This document shows positions 43,861-55,527 of a stretch of DNA of 64,000 bases, piece after piece. The stretch's first letter is position 1, and each line of letters begins with the position of its first letter. The notes under the pieces were generated by a model. That model did not search any database. It worked only from the letters and a program-made list of their open reading frames with translations, and was not told where the DNA came from. The position numbers and the translations under genes were made by a program. The DNA comes from Heloderma charlesbogerti. Lineage: Eukaryota > Chordata > Lepidosauria > Squamata > Helodermatidae. The DNA lies in the NCBI GenBank assembly GCA_026122225.1, contig JANEZZ010001551.1:1756149-1820148 (forward strand), read 5' to 3'.

Positions 43861-46352
43861 GGCTAGTAACTTCTCCAAGGCATCTAATTGGCTCCATGGT
43901 TGACTGGGAATTTGAACGCATGACTCAGGTACAGCTCCACACTGACTTTCCTACTTTGGGTGTAAGTCCTTACTTCGGGTGTACGTCCTATCAAACTCAC
44001 TGGATCTTGTTTGGCAGCAAAACCTGTAGAACTGGAATTGAGATAATAACTAAGAAAGTACAGATGACATGGGTTCTATATATGTATGATCACCAGCAAC
44101 ATAGAGCAACAATGTTGGTAAATGTAAATAATGTAGGGATTTTGAAAGCCACCCTGAAATCCTACAGAATATTCACCTTCATACTTGTACGCGCATACCT
44201 ACTGATAAAATTTATACAGCATCTTAATTTCCTGGTTCATTAAAATAACCCTCAACATGGTTAAACAGATTGTGAAGGCTGCAAAATATTCATTATAGCC
44301 TTTTACAACTTAAAACCCATCAAGATGAAAACAACTCAGCAGGGACTCCATAAGCTGCCCATTTTTCTTTTATTTCCTTTCTTTTATTATAGTTTTGCTT
44401 GACAGGCTGTAAACCAGTGATGCTGTCAAGCATCTCGCAGGACACGATGCACGGGTAGTAGACTACATTCAGCTTAGCAAATCACAAGTTGTACAGGTTA
44501 GTATATAAAGTAAATCACCAAGTTATTACTATCCTTCCCAAGTATGACCCAGAGTCTCCCTAGGTCAGGGTTGGGCGACCTTATTTCTGCCAGGGGAAAC
44601 ATAAACATTCCCCCGTGGGTAATCTGTCAGGTGCTGCATGTTGACAGCCAGTGGAGCCAAACCCAGCAGTGAGTAGGGCCACCCCTTTTCTCTTTCTGCC
44701 ACTCTCATTTCTCTCTCTTTCTGGCACCCCCTTTCTCTCTCTCTTAGGGCATACTTACAACCCAAGGTCCCACAATCACAACTGCCCATTCCCCTCCCAC
44801 TCTGTTACAGATTAAAGCAATGGGTTGAAATTCAGTGATGGCCCTCACACTATCGGAAGGCACTTCTGCTCGTATAAGGGAGGGTCTCTGATTCCTACCA
44901 GTTTTCCCCCCCAGCTGCAACTCCCTTCCACCCCATACCATTCCATAGGGTCCTCCAAACTCTAGGAGCAGCTTTTCAGGAGGTGCACAGAGCTGCAGTG
45001 AGAAAGGAGCTGCAATAAGAAAGAGGAGGCACGAAAGCCCCGCTCTTGCACAAGCAGAATTTGACTTGCAGTCCTCTGAATCCTGCATCCTTTAGATCAT
45101 TTATTTAGAAATAATACTGAATATGTTTAAAAATAATTAGTGTGTCTGACTACATACCTCTTTTTCCAGCCCACGGAGTGTCTGTGGCATTGCCTGTGCC
45201 CGAGTCACTGTTTTTAGAAAGGTGGCATTTGGCAACCCTAACCATGAAAACATTTTCCATTTACTAATGATCTAGAGTTTATCTGTGTAAAGGGACTACT
45301 TTCTATACTCTAGGCTCTCTTTGTTCCACTGAAAGAATTTATTTTTACAAGAATGTGTAAGGCCTAAGCCAAAACAGAACATATTTCCACTGTATGTGTG
45401 GCTTTTCTGTAAAAAAATGCATGACATGGAGAAATGAAATACTCTATGCTTCCCACCTCATTTCTGTATAGTGATATAATTTATTTATTTCACTGTGGGT
45501 AAAATATATATTAATTTTTGGAAGGTGCATAGGTACCCAGATTACAAGTGATGTGCCATGACTGATAAGTACAGGCTCTGTAATGAGTTCTAGCAATGGA
45601 TTTCCTGCACACACAGGAATGTAATGGTATCGTGTCTCTCTTCTCCCTCACATTAATCATAAATGTCAGCAGAGTCTCTAGATGACTTCCTGACTTTTGA
45701 CCAAAAAAACCCGTTCATCCCTGCCTCTTAAATTCCGAGGGCAAGGATAATGTAACATTCTGAATAATTGTTGGCATTATTTCACCTTGACATTTCAGCC
45801 CTGCTTTCTGTTGAGCATTCCATCTATGGAATGAAGAAGAATGTCATCTTTCGATTTGCTGGAGGAATTGCCACAATTAAACCTGACTGTGAGGATATCA
45901 GAAATTTGCCCATAATTTGAGAATACTTCATAAAGGGGGAGGGAAGAACATTCATTAAAGGCATTAAAAGATTTACTCTGACAAGAACAAGCCATTTTTG
46001 AATTCTACTTCTTCTCCCTAAGCTAAGAAAATAATCTGCTGTCTTCACTCTTGGGGAAAGTCTTATTTGACAGGGAATCTGTTTGCCCAATATGCTCCCT
46101 CCTTTAATTTCAACTGAAAGGTCAGTGTTATAATTTTGTTGTGTCACTGAATATTAAGGATCTCTTCTGAAGACTTTAATGCATTAACAGTAAAGGTCTT
46201 CTGGCCAAAAGAGAGAGAGAGAGAGCGCGCATGAGATCTGCATCATTAAAAAACAAGGATGACATATGGATCTGAACATCATCAACAACAACAACACTAA
46301 ATATTTTCCATCAAGTTGTTAAATGCTGTATATGTTCCACCTACAGAAGTTA
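43861..46352. other. unassigned AT-rich DNA
   Basis: It has CT-rich (44684-44750) and GAGA (46209-46226) tracts. Open frames at 43896-44243 (+) and 44744-45088 (-) show no recognisable domain and no paired splice sites. Confidence 0.4.
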
Positions 46353-47428
46353 TAGGCTGGCCATGTGTGCTGTTTTACAGAGGGCAGACCTCTATTTGAA
46401 GGGCTGTCAGAAGACTCTGAATACATTTGGAAGCCACTCTTTGACAGCATCCTCTATTTGAATGGCTGTCCATTCCAAGTCTGATATAAAGATAAAGAAC
46501 CATCAGAAGTGTGAGCTGAGCCTTAAAGTTGCCCATCAACAGCATAAGAAGAGCTCTGCTGGATCAGACCAAGGGTCCATCTAGTCCAGCATTTTGTTCA
46601 CACAGTGGCCAACCAGCTGTTGACAGGAAACCCACAAGTAGGACTTCAGTGCAACAGCACCCTCCCACCCATGATCCCCAGCAACTGGTGTACACAGGCT
46701 TACTGCCTCTGATACTGGAGGTAGCATAGAAACATCAGGACTAGTAGCCACTGATAGCCTCCTCCTCCAGGAATTTGTCTAACCCACTTTTAAAGCCATC
46801 AAAGTTGGTGGCTTTACTACAAATTACTACATCTTGTGGTAGCAAATTCCATACTTTAACTATGCACTGTGTGAAGAAGTACTTCCTGTTACCTGTCCTG
46901 AACCTCCCATCAATCAACTTCAGGGGATGACCCTGGCTTCTAGTATTATGAAAGGGGGAGAAAAATGTCTCCCTCTCCACATTCTCCACACCATGCATCA
47001 TTTTGTAGCCCTCTATCACGTCTCCCCTTAGCCTCCTTTTTTCCAAGCGAAACAATCCCAGCTGTTGTAACCTTCCCTCATAGGGGAGATGCTCCAGCCC
47101 CTGGATCATTTTAGTTGCCCTTTGCTGAACTTTTTCCAGCTCTACAATATCTTTTTTTAGGTGTGGTGACCAGAACTATACGCAACTGCGGCCACACTAT
47201 ACATTTATATAAGGGCAGTATGATATTGGACAGCAGACTGAGCAAGACCCACAGGTCACCTGATCACAGCCTTCCACACTATAGTGAGATATATATTTCT
47301 ATTTCAGTTACAGTAATTATTTCTAAATCCCCATCTGTAGTTAGCATATGCAGATTTTATGCAAATCGCTGTCCTCTTTTTTGGTGATGCAAACTGTCAA
47401 TAAAGAGGACATGCAAGTGGCCACCCTA
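46353..47428. mobile_element. hAT-like non-autonomous element interrupted by CR1
   Basis: The ends are inverted: TAGGCTGGCCATGTGTGC at the left, and GCAAGTGGCCACCCTA at the right (reverse complement TAGGGTGGCCACTTGC). The interior matches 27834-28125 up to 'catcaacag', where a CR1 fragment is inserted (46538-about 47228). It then resumes with 'caggtcacctgatcacag'. The flanking 8-mers do not match, so the superfamily is inferred from the TAGGG-type ends only. Confidence 0.55.
46538..47228 (-). mobile_element. CR1-like LINE 3' end, antisense
   Basis: A - strand frame of 122 codons (47109-46741) reads [42 protein letters not shown] and FLEEE, given here as three separate blocks. This is the CR1 C-terminus, and the CR1 at 8640-8690 has the equivalent [21 protein letters not shown]. 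The 3' text 'aagaagagctctgctggatc' matches 18331-18431. It is nested in the hAT-like element. Confidence 0.85.
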
Positions 47429-47897
47429 TCTGTGCAGCACCAACTAGGGCTGTGAATTCACCAGAAAAATATTTGGTTGCCTTCGGCTGCCAGAAAAGCA
47501 AGGTGCAAGGCTGTTTCACTCTCAACTCCCAGCACAGCCATTTTTAAGTTGTGCACCACAGAGTCAGCCTCCCCTCCAGACCTGCCAAAATAAAAATGGC
47601 CCAAACCACTCCACTTGCTGGCACAGACAGTTCCACCTCCAGGTATCACCCAGGTACTAGAGCAGCAGCAGCTGCAGCTGAGGTCAGATAATCTGCAATA
47701 ACTGACTGAGCAATTGTGCAGGGGGGAGAGGGAAGGGACAGATTAAAACTCAGCACTGCATTCCGTCTCCCAAACAGCTGATTAGCTCTAATGCTGTTTT
47801 TCTGACCACAGTTATGTCCATGTGCCTCCCAGACGCTGGAGTGGAGGAGGAACTACAAACACAGCCACATTGGGGGGAGGGGGCATTCTCCTGCAAT
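47429..47897. other. unassigned DNA
   Basis: G+C-moderate with no recognisable gene or repeat. Confidence 0.4.
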
Positions 47898-48265
47898 ATT
47901 TATTTATTTAACAGGGTTTTCGGCTGCCTTTCATTAAGACTACCAGGGTGGCATGCAATTAGACTTTTTAAAAAAAAAAACACACACATAAGTATAAAAT
48001 CACAAAACTAACACGAAACACAACAGATGCATAAAAATTCAACATAAAAGATTCAGCAGAGTAGATAAAACCTATTTAATCAGCCAATTCACATTTCATG
48101 GTGGAATGCCTGGGCAAATCAAAATGTCTTTGTGCAGAAATGAAAAGACAATACTACTGGCATCAACCGAGCTTCCCTGGGGAGGGAGGGCACCACAACA
48201 CAAAAGGCCCTTTCTCCAGTCACCACCCATCTAGCTTGAGATGGTGGAGGAACTCAGAGGAAAGC
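47898..48265 (-). mobile_element. L2 LINE 3' end, antisense
   Basis: The antisense tail tatttatttatttaacaggg leads into antisense 3' UTR text and 'ggcaccacaacacaaaaggccctttctcc', the mirror of the AFSVVAP-type block. It ends near 48265, and a separate L2 block starts at about 48600. Confidence 0.65.
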
Positions 48266-48599
48266 ATCAGATTCTCTGTGTGAATGCAGCTACAAAGTGG
48301 GCCAGGCTGATCACAAGGATCTTCCTCATCAAATTCCGGTCATTCTTCCTTGTGGGGAGGCAATCAGATGGGACAGGTCCATGCAATTGGCCCTGCAGAC
48401 ACATATACCACAGCTGTGTGGGAGTACACCATGGAAAAGTGATTCCCATACAGGTGTAGTGTGCATGTGAGAGAAAGAGAATGACTGGAGAGGCCCTTAC
48501 TCATTGGCAAGGCTATGGCACGATTTTTATTGCTTTCAGACAAAATCTGAGTTTGATCCCCCCCCCCACTTTGTTTTTTCAATATTCGTTTAGAAGATG
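48266..48599. other. unassigned segment between two L2 blocks
   Basis: The sequence is unrelated to L2, with a C run at 48560-48568. It may be an insertion, but no termini are clear. Confidence 0.35.
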
Positions 48600-49975
48600 T
48601 CACATTTTGTGCCTCCTGAACTATACAAGGGAAGGTTTTCCAGATGGTGGGTGCCACTACAGAGAAGGCCCACCACCTCGGTCCTTCATGGTGACATTCT
48701 GTTCGTTTTGGAATGACCAGCAAGGCCTCCTTTGCTGATCTTAAAGGTTGCCTGGGTATGTATAAGGGAAGGTATCCTGGTCCCAAGTTGTTTAGAGCTT
48801 TATATGACAATAACATAACCTTATATGCAGCTCAGTAGCTAACAAGCAGCCAGTGCAGTTCTTTCAACACAGGTGTTATATAAGCATAGCTAGGTGTCCC
48901 AGTGAGCACCCTAGCTGCTATAGCTACAGCTTCTGAACCACACATGAGGGCAGCCCCACATAAAGCGCACTGCAGTAGTCTAATCGTGACGGATCACCAT
49001 GATTAGGCTATGCCTATCCAGGAACCGGCATAGTTGGCATAACAACCAAAGTTGGTAATGGGTACTCTGGGCCACCTCAGCCTCCAGTGACAAAGATGGA
49101 TCCAGGAGCACCCCCCAAACTACAGACCTGCTCCTTCAGAGAAAGTGCAACCCCATCCAGCACAGGCAAACACCCCAATTCCCGGATCTGGAACTGCCAA
49201 CCCATAGGGTCTCTACCTTATCAGGATTCAGCTTCGGTTTATTGGCCCTCATCCAAGCCATAATTGCATCCAGGCACTGGTTCAGAACGTGCATTACTTC
49301 TCCTAATTCAGATGCCACAGAGAAAAGGAGCTGGATACTGTCAGCATACCAGTGACACCTTGCCCCAAATCTCCTGATGACCGCTCCCAATGGCTTCATA
49401 TGGATATTAAATAACATTGGGAATGGCACCCCACAGTTCAAGTGCCATGGGGCTGAGGTACAGTCACCTGATGCTATTCTCTGGCACCGACCCCACAAGG
49501 ATGAGTCAAACCACTGCAGAACAGTGCCTCCAATTCCCAACTCATGGAGGCGGTCCAGGTACCATGGTCAACAGTATCAAAAGCCGCTGAGCAATGGAAA
49601 AGTAGTAACAGCGTTGTACTTCCCCTGTCTCTTGAAGGAGGTCATCCATCAGGGTGACCAAGACCGATTCTGTCCCAAACCCATGCCTGAACCCAGACTG
49701 AAATAGATCCAGATAATCAGTTTCATTCAAGAGCACCTGCAGCTGAGATGCCACCACTCTCTCAAGCACCTTATTCAGGAACAGGGTATTTGCAACAGGA
49801 CAATAGTTAGCATAGATCTCTGGATCAAGGGAGGGTTGTTTCAGGAGTGGTCATACCACTACCTCCTTCAAGGCAGTAGGGACCACACGATCACATGATG
49901 ATGCGTTCATCACTCCCCAGATCCATCCAGTCGCCCCTGTGGTTGGCTTGAATAAGCCATGATGGGCAAGGGTCG
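48600..49975 (-). mobile_element. L2 LINE RT to C-terminus, antisense
   Basis: The - strand frames contain: SGFRHGFGTESVLVTLMDDLL (as a pointer to 49700-49640), the segment before motif A; then GVPFPMLFNIHMKPLG in motif B position (GVPQ...L consensus); then WYADSIQLLFS, motif C with YADS for YADD; then RANKPKLNPDKVE; and C-terminal text to 48600. It is a long but frameshifted copy of about 1.4 kb. Confidence 0.85.
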
Positions 49976-51474
49976 ATACAGCATATTTTGATTCCCCCAC
50001 CCCCCAAGCTCAGGTGTTGTATAGTTCAGCTGAATGCTGTGGAAAGCCTGTGGAACAGAAGAGAGCAGAATCTTTATGTGGCCTTGTTGCTAACTTAGTT
50101 TGTTGGAATAATTGCTACCATTATCTTAAATTGTTACATGAGAGTGAATTTTAAATGTTTCAAAGGGGAAAATCCAGAAATCTTTTATTTTCGGCCTTGT
50201 AAGTGAAATGGTATACCTGGCTCATATTCCAGATTCTGAGTGCTTAGGGCCCTTCATGAATAATTACTCAGAAACAACTTGTTTTTGTTCCCCACCCCTC
50301 CACCCCATGAAACATGGAGGGTGTTTTCCTTGCAGAAATATTTAAGTGCAGAGGGGTTTTTTTCTGCTGCGCAGAATACAATACAAATGGCTTAAAATAT
50401 CAGTTTTTGACAGAGAGCATAATCTCACCCAACCTACATAGCTGTGAGGGTGGTATGTGCATGGAGTGTATTTAACAGGCCTTTCGAAATACTGTTTTTC
50501 TCTCTTTCTGACTCTGTGGACGTTGACATGTCAAGATGACTGTGGGCTGCAAATTTTCAAAGGGCTTTCAAGTAACAAGACCACCCTGACTGCTCTGCTA
50601 ATGCTGCTGCGGTTGTTAGAAAGAACTTTCCAAGTATTTGAATTGCAGAGACTTTAAAGTAATTAAGGAGAGCTTGTTCAGGAAGCTGCTTATAAGCAAA
50701 CTTTTCTGCCCAAGAGCTTTTTGGTCACTGACAAGCAGAGAAAAACACACCCACAAAATATGCCTTAAAAGGACTGTAACAAATATCTTAATGCCATTCT
50801 GGTGGCTTTCTGTTTTTGTTTTTCTCCCAGTAAGTCTGTACTTTTCTTAACAATATGCAAAATTCCTGGTGTTCCTTAATTGGTTTTCAGAGCACTGTGC
50901 TATTGTTCAGCAGTGTGTTTTCAGCCCCTTCCACTTAAGAAGCCACTCAGCTTTTTTGCTTAGCAACAACTGTGGTAATACAGGGCAGGCCTTAAGGCTG
51001 GGTGAGCCTGAGTGTAAAATGGAGAAACAACTTCCAGCAGTTTGCCCTGTATCCACTGGGAGCCAATGGCCAATCTCAGTGGTGGGGCAGCGGGCAGGGC
51101 AGCAGAGGCTGAGCCAAAGAAGCGGAGCTTGCATCAAAGAGGAAATGTATCAGCCTTGGCGCTTAGGCATCACATTTCAAAGTGTGTAAGCCCTGTAGTA
51201 CACTGGCTCATCAATCCTTACAACAACCCTGTAAAGTAGCTTCATAGTAGCTCTGCCAGAATTACATAAATTCAGCAAAAACAAAACAAGCAACATTAGT
51301 ACAGTTGCACCACTTTTTAAAAGCAAAAGGGGGAAAAGGTTTCAACAACAGATTTTTAAACCTAGCAAGCAAGCTGAGAAAGTTAAAGCCTTCTCTTCTC
51401 CGCCCCCGCCCCCGCCCCCAACACACTGAGGAGCTCTTTAGACCAAACAGATGCTTTAAAAAAAAGTTTACAGG
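49976..51474. other. unassigned DNA
   Basis: No exon or known repeat except a (CCCCCG)n run at about 51400-51418. Confidence 0.4.
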
Positions 51475-51600
51475 CATAATCCTATGCACGTTTAGACAGA
51501 AATAAGTCCTACAACTCCCAGCATTCCCCAGCCAGCCATACCAGATGAGTAATGCTGGGAGTTGTAAGACATGCATAAACGTGCATAGGATTGCACCCTA
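51475..51600. mobile_element. palindromic MITE joining both small families
   Basis: Outer arms cctatgcacgttta (51481-51494) and taaacgtgcatagg (51577-51590) are perfect. Inner arms acaactcccagcatt (51512-51526) and aatgctgggagttgt (51551-51565) are perfect. The outer text belongs to the GTGCAATCCTATGCA family. The inner text belongs to the ACTACAACTCCCA family seen at 9695 and 22651. Confidence 0.75.
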
Positions 51601-52437
51601 ATGGCTTTTTAAAACAGAAGCAGCATGGCTCAGGCCCTCCTCAGTTGTTTAGCACACTTTACAATCTATCTCAACACGGCTACAAATTATTTCAGTCTTA
51701 CCCATGCATTTTAAAACAGTTCTGGAACTCAATAAGCCAGTTCAACACAGCATAAAAAACACACTTTGCAATCTATTTCAACCCAGCCAAAAATATTCTA
51801 CTCTTATCCATCATGCATTTTAAAAATGTTTTCAAAATAAGTAATACAGTTCAACACAGCACAAATAATGGGGGGTGGGGAGAAGAAACCCAACTCACAG
51901 AGCAAAACAAGCAAACAAGCAACAACATACGTACCCCAATTGAACTTCATACAAACCAGCACACCACTCAGTCACTCTTGAGTGCCCCTGAGCAGGAAGG
52001 CTTAGCAAGCATGCAGGAGCCAGCAGGAGACAAGAAGGAAATAAGGTCATGGGGAATTGGAAAGCAGCAAGCTGGACTCTGACATCTTGTCTTCAGCACA
52101 GAAAAAACAAACAACCACTAACCCCAGCCAGAGCAACTGCACTAGCACTACCTGCTCCTCCCTTGGCTTGCCCTGAGACAGCTCTACTGCACACTGCACG
52201 CCTACAGAGGAGCCCTGCCCACAGGAATTTTTATTGGTGGGTCAGCCTCAATTGAGCCAACCCAATAGGCAGTGATTGGTCCGTGCGGTCTCTCCACCGT
52301 CCATCTACCCCTCTGCTCCTTCTGTGTTGCTGCTAGTGGCTGCTTCTGTCAGACAATGAGACTTCCTTCTTTTTTTGTAACATTTCCTTCCTGTAAAAAA
52401 GAGTGCCAGACGGGTCGCCCTCCATTAAGCCTTCTCC
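51601..52437. other. unassigned DNA
   Basis: It contains repeated 'ttcaacacagc' and 'catgcattttaaaa' phrases at about 51670-51860 (a loose tandem duplication of about 60-130 bp) and no gene. Confidence 0.4.
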
Positions 52438-52806
52438 ATGGGCATCTCTGCACCAGCCTAAAATCCTGCATTTAATACAGGGCTTTCTGCTTCCGTTTTA
52501 AATGCAGGATCACAACGACCCCCTTTACATGCACTCCTCTTCTCCCCATATCTGAGTCTTCCATTATCTTTCATTGATCTCGCTTCTCTTCTTCCCACTT
52601 TTCCTCTTTTCATGGAGGGAACTCCAGCAGAACACAACGGGGTAATTTGATAGCTCATTATCTGCAAGCTATTTAAAAACAGAACAAAGGGCATTTAGTG
52701 GAGGAGACGCCTTGGAGGATCATGGCATCATGTAAAGAACCCACAAACGTCTTTGAAGGAGCAGTCTCAACTGCAGGATAAAAGCTCCATGTGAAGAAAG
52801 CCCTAG
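52438..52806. mobile_element. CAGGG-ended TIR element, copy B
   Basis: gggcatctctgcaccagcct then aaaatcctgcattt at the left, and caggataaaagctccatgtg then aagaaagccct at the right. It is colinear with copies A and C. The interior includes 'tgagtcttccattatctttcattgatctcgct' in common with copy C. Confidence 0.7.
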
Positions 52807-53264
52807 GCTGTGTTTCCACCAGCGATTTACTCCAACCTGTGCGGTGAGGTCTCTGTGTTTCCATGATGTCATGACCACTCAGCACCAGCCCTGCATTTTA
52901 TTGATGAACAACCGCTTCTTCTGAGACTGCTTATAGTCCAACTTTTCCAGCTTACCGCAGCTCTGTTACTGACCTGTTTCCACAATCGCACTGGATCTGG
53001 TATCATAGTCCTGCCCATGGGGCGTATAGCCCAGCCTTTGTGGGTGTGTTGCTCCGACCTCAGTGACCCAACCCTTTCCCTCCCTGTTTTCTGGAAGTTT
53101 CATCGCTGTTTTGGAGCAACTAGGGACCAACTTTTACAATATAATTGAAAATAAGCACTAGAACACAGCCCATGACCCCCGTCAAGGTGTGTTTTCTCCC
53201 ATTGTTCTGAATGAGGCTTGCCCTCTCAATGACCACAGAAATAACAGAGAAGCCATGACAGATA
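52807..53264. other. unassigned DNA
   Basis: Unique-looking sequence next to TIR copy B. It begins with ggctgtgtttccaccagcga, which faintly echoes a TIR end. Confidence 0.35.
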
Positions 53265-53700
53265 GCAAAGCCCTCAATTCCTTAAATGCGATTAAGCGCG
53301 ATCTCAAGGCTTCAGTCTGTTGCCTTAGGAGGTAACTCCTTCACAGCTCCCATATAGAGATCCTGTGCATTAAAACGGGGGCTGGTTTCCTCAGAAGTAA
53401 CTCTTGTGCTGAATGAGGCTTTGCCTTTGAATACCTACATGGGAACTTACAGAGATTCCCCCTCAATTGAAGTGGCATACCTTTAAACCCAATTCCTTAA
53501 ATGCAATTAAGCACAATCTCAAGGCTTTGGCCCATTGCCTTAGGACATAACTCATTCACAGCTTCCATATAGAGTTCCTGTGCATTCAAATGGGGGCTGG
53601 TTTCTCTCTCTTTCCCCCAACAAACCCGTTACTGTCTCATCAGAAGTAACTCCCATTGTGGTCAATGAGGTCCTCTGGGTTAAAATGGGGACTAGTTTCC
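53265..53700. repeat. tandem repeat, ~215-bp unit
   Basis: The block from 'aattccttaaatgcgattaagc' (about 53276) recurs as 'aattccttaaatgcaattaagc' (about 53491). Both copies continue with 'atctcaaggctt', 'ttgccttagga', 'cacagct(t)ccatatagag' and 'gggggctggttt'. A third partial repeat follows at about 53638-53700 ('agaagtaactc', 'aaaatggggactagtttcc'). The copies differ at scattered positions. Confidence 0.85.
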
Positions 53701-53735
53701 CTCTTTGTGTTCTCCCCACCCCTTTCCCAACACAA

Positions 53736-53980
53736 GCCAGTGTGGTGTAGTGGCGAGAGTGTTGGACTGGGAGCTGGGAGATCCGGGTTCTAGTCCCCAC
53801 TCGGCCATGGAAGCTCACTGGGTGACTTTGGGCCAGTCACACACTCTCAGCCCAACCTACCTCACAGGGTTGTTGTTGTGAGGATAAAATGGAGAGGAGG
53901 AGGATAATGTAAGCCACCTTGGGTTCCTTGCAAGAGGAAAAAAGGCGGGATATAAATGCAATAAATAAATAAATAAATAT
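53736..53980 (+). mobile_element. MIR-like tRNA-derived SINE, near full length
   Basis: Best copy of its family here: head gccagtgtggtgtagtggcg, B box gggttctagtcccc, 'gaagctcactgggtgactttgg', 'cagggttgttgttgtgagga', 'gccaccttgggttccttgca', 'gcgggatataaatgc' and an (AAAT)n tail at 53960-53978. It is an RNA polymerase III type element mobilised by a LINE partner. Confidence 0.88.
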
Positions 53981-54925
53981 GCGTGTCTACTCGTAAGTAA
54001 CTCCCAAAGTGCTCAGTGAGGCTTGCTCCTGAAATGCAGGTACATCTGGACTTTCAGGGGAGAGGGGGAAAGCCTCACTTCACAGCAAAGCTGATTCATT
54101 TTTTTAAAACCCTGTACTCCTCCATTAGCTTCTCCTTCCATTTTCCTGGAAAGATGGCCAAGGAGGCAGGAACACTGATGACCAACCCAGTCTCCACCCA
54201 GACACCACCCAGCCATCAAGAAAATAATTCGATTAGAGCTCAGAGGAAACAGCACAGAGCGCCAGTCTACAGCGATGATAAGCTGGGACTTGTGGAAACT
54301 GGAAAAGGAAAAGATACAATTGGGGAAACATGGCAACAAAGTTGCAAACAAAGTGAAGCCGATAGGGTGGAACCACGCCCCTAGTCCTTAAAAGCAGAAA
54401 GCTGGGTTTCAGGCAATTAAAATGTGTGATGTAAAAAAATGAATTTAGATGAATTTAGATTAAAAAACAATTTAGATGCCTTGCCCACTATACTCAGCAG
54501 CTGCAGCAGCTGGCAATGTCATGCTGCAGCAGAGAAACCAAAGGGGGGTAATTCCTGTTAAAATGTTCCTTTCTTTCTGGAGTTTTTAGAGGGGCGCCCC
54601 TCTCTGATTCCTACTGCCATTGGCTGTATCCCTGGAGGCCTCAGGTCATGGCCAACTCAAGACATTTTGCTACCTGAGGTGATGCAGCAAATGGGGCTCT
54701 TACCCCACCAAGGGTAAGATCCCCATCAAGGTAAACAGTATCCAAAGCTGGACACATTATTTTGGCATCGGAGGCACAAAATTCCACAAACACCTCTTGT
54801 CCTGCCTGGCAGTAAAAATACAACAGCAACAATTTCCTGTCTTTTCATGACCCCAACATTCAGCTGCTAGGCAGCCACCTCACTCGGCCTAATGGTGGGG
54901 CCAGCCCTGAGTTCTGGTGTCCATG
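53981..54925. other. unassigned DNA
   Basis: A 112-codon open frame on the - strand (54351-54013) and a 122-codon one on the + strand (54016-54384) overlap and have no domain. A weak copy of the 'tctactcgtaagtaactcc' MITE text lies at 53986-54040. Confidence 0.4.
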
Positions 54926-55213
54926 TTAAAGACATCGTGTGCAGTTGCCATCCTACTAATTATTCACAAGTAAGCGCGGGGCGGGGGGGGGCTGATTAGA
55001 AATGGGAAGGTTTAAACATCCCCCCCCCACCTCCCGATATTTGTCAATGGAGGTTTTTGTGTGTTTTTAAACCCACACATGCAGGAGGATATTGAGAGCA
55101 CATATTAAGGTTTAAGCCTCCCTTCTTTGCACAAAGTGGTTCAGATTGTTGTCATGTACTCTTACTTGTGAATAATTAAAAAGTACAGGGGCAACTGCAC
55201 GCTATGGCTTTAA
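54926..55213. mobile_element. TTAA-flanked foldback element (piggyBac-like?)
   Basis: Left end TTAAAGACATCGTGTGCAGT continuing TGCC. The right end is GGCAACTGCACGCTATGGCT continuing TTAA. As inverted repeats these match at about 21 of 24 positions. An inner arm pair taattattcacaagtaag (54957-54974) and cttacttgtgaataatta (55161-55178) is perfect over 18 bp. TTAA at both ends is the piggyBac target signature, but it could simply be part of the TIR. It encodes nothing. Interior arms around aggtttaaac / ggtttaagcc also pair. Confidence 0.65.
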
Positions 55214-55527
55214 TGTAATATGACCCTCTGTTGGGACTAAGGAGGTGCAGGGAGTTTCACCTTTAGAGCCATCTGAACTCTAATGCTGAGTGGGAAAAAT
55301 GAAGGCTGGGTCTTGTATTCTAATGGCTGCCCGTCACTGCCTTGTTTATGACTAGAACCAAACTAGATACTACAGGAGCAAGCTTGAGTATAAGAATGTA
55401 AGTTGTGCTGAACTTTACTGCTGGTCCTGGGAGCAGGCCTTGAGGAGGAAAAGAGCCTGGCAAAAGGAAATTTTATGAGGGGAAATAGGAGGAAGGAAGG
55501 ATTTGTCACACACCCCTCCTGTCTGTA
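55214..55527. other. unassigned DNA
   Basis: Nothing recognised. Confidence 0.4.
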
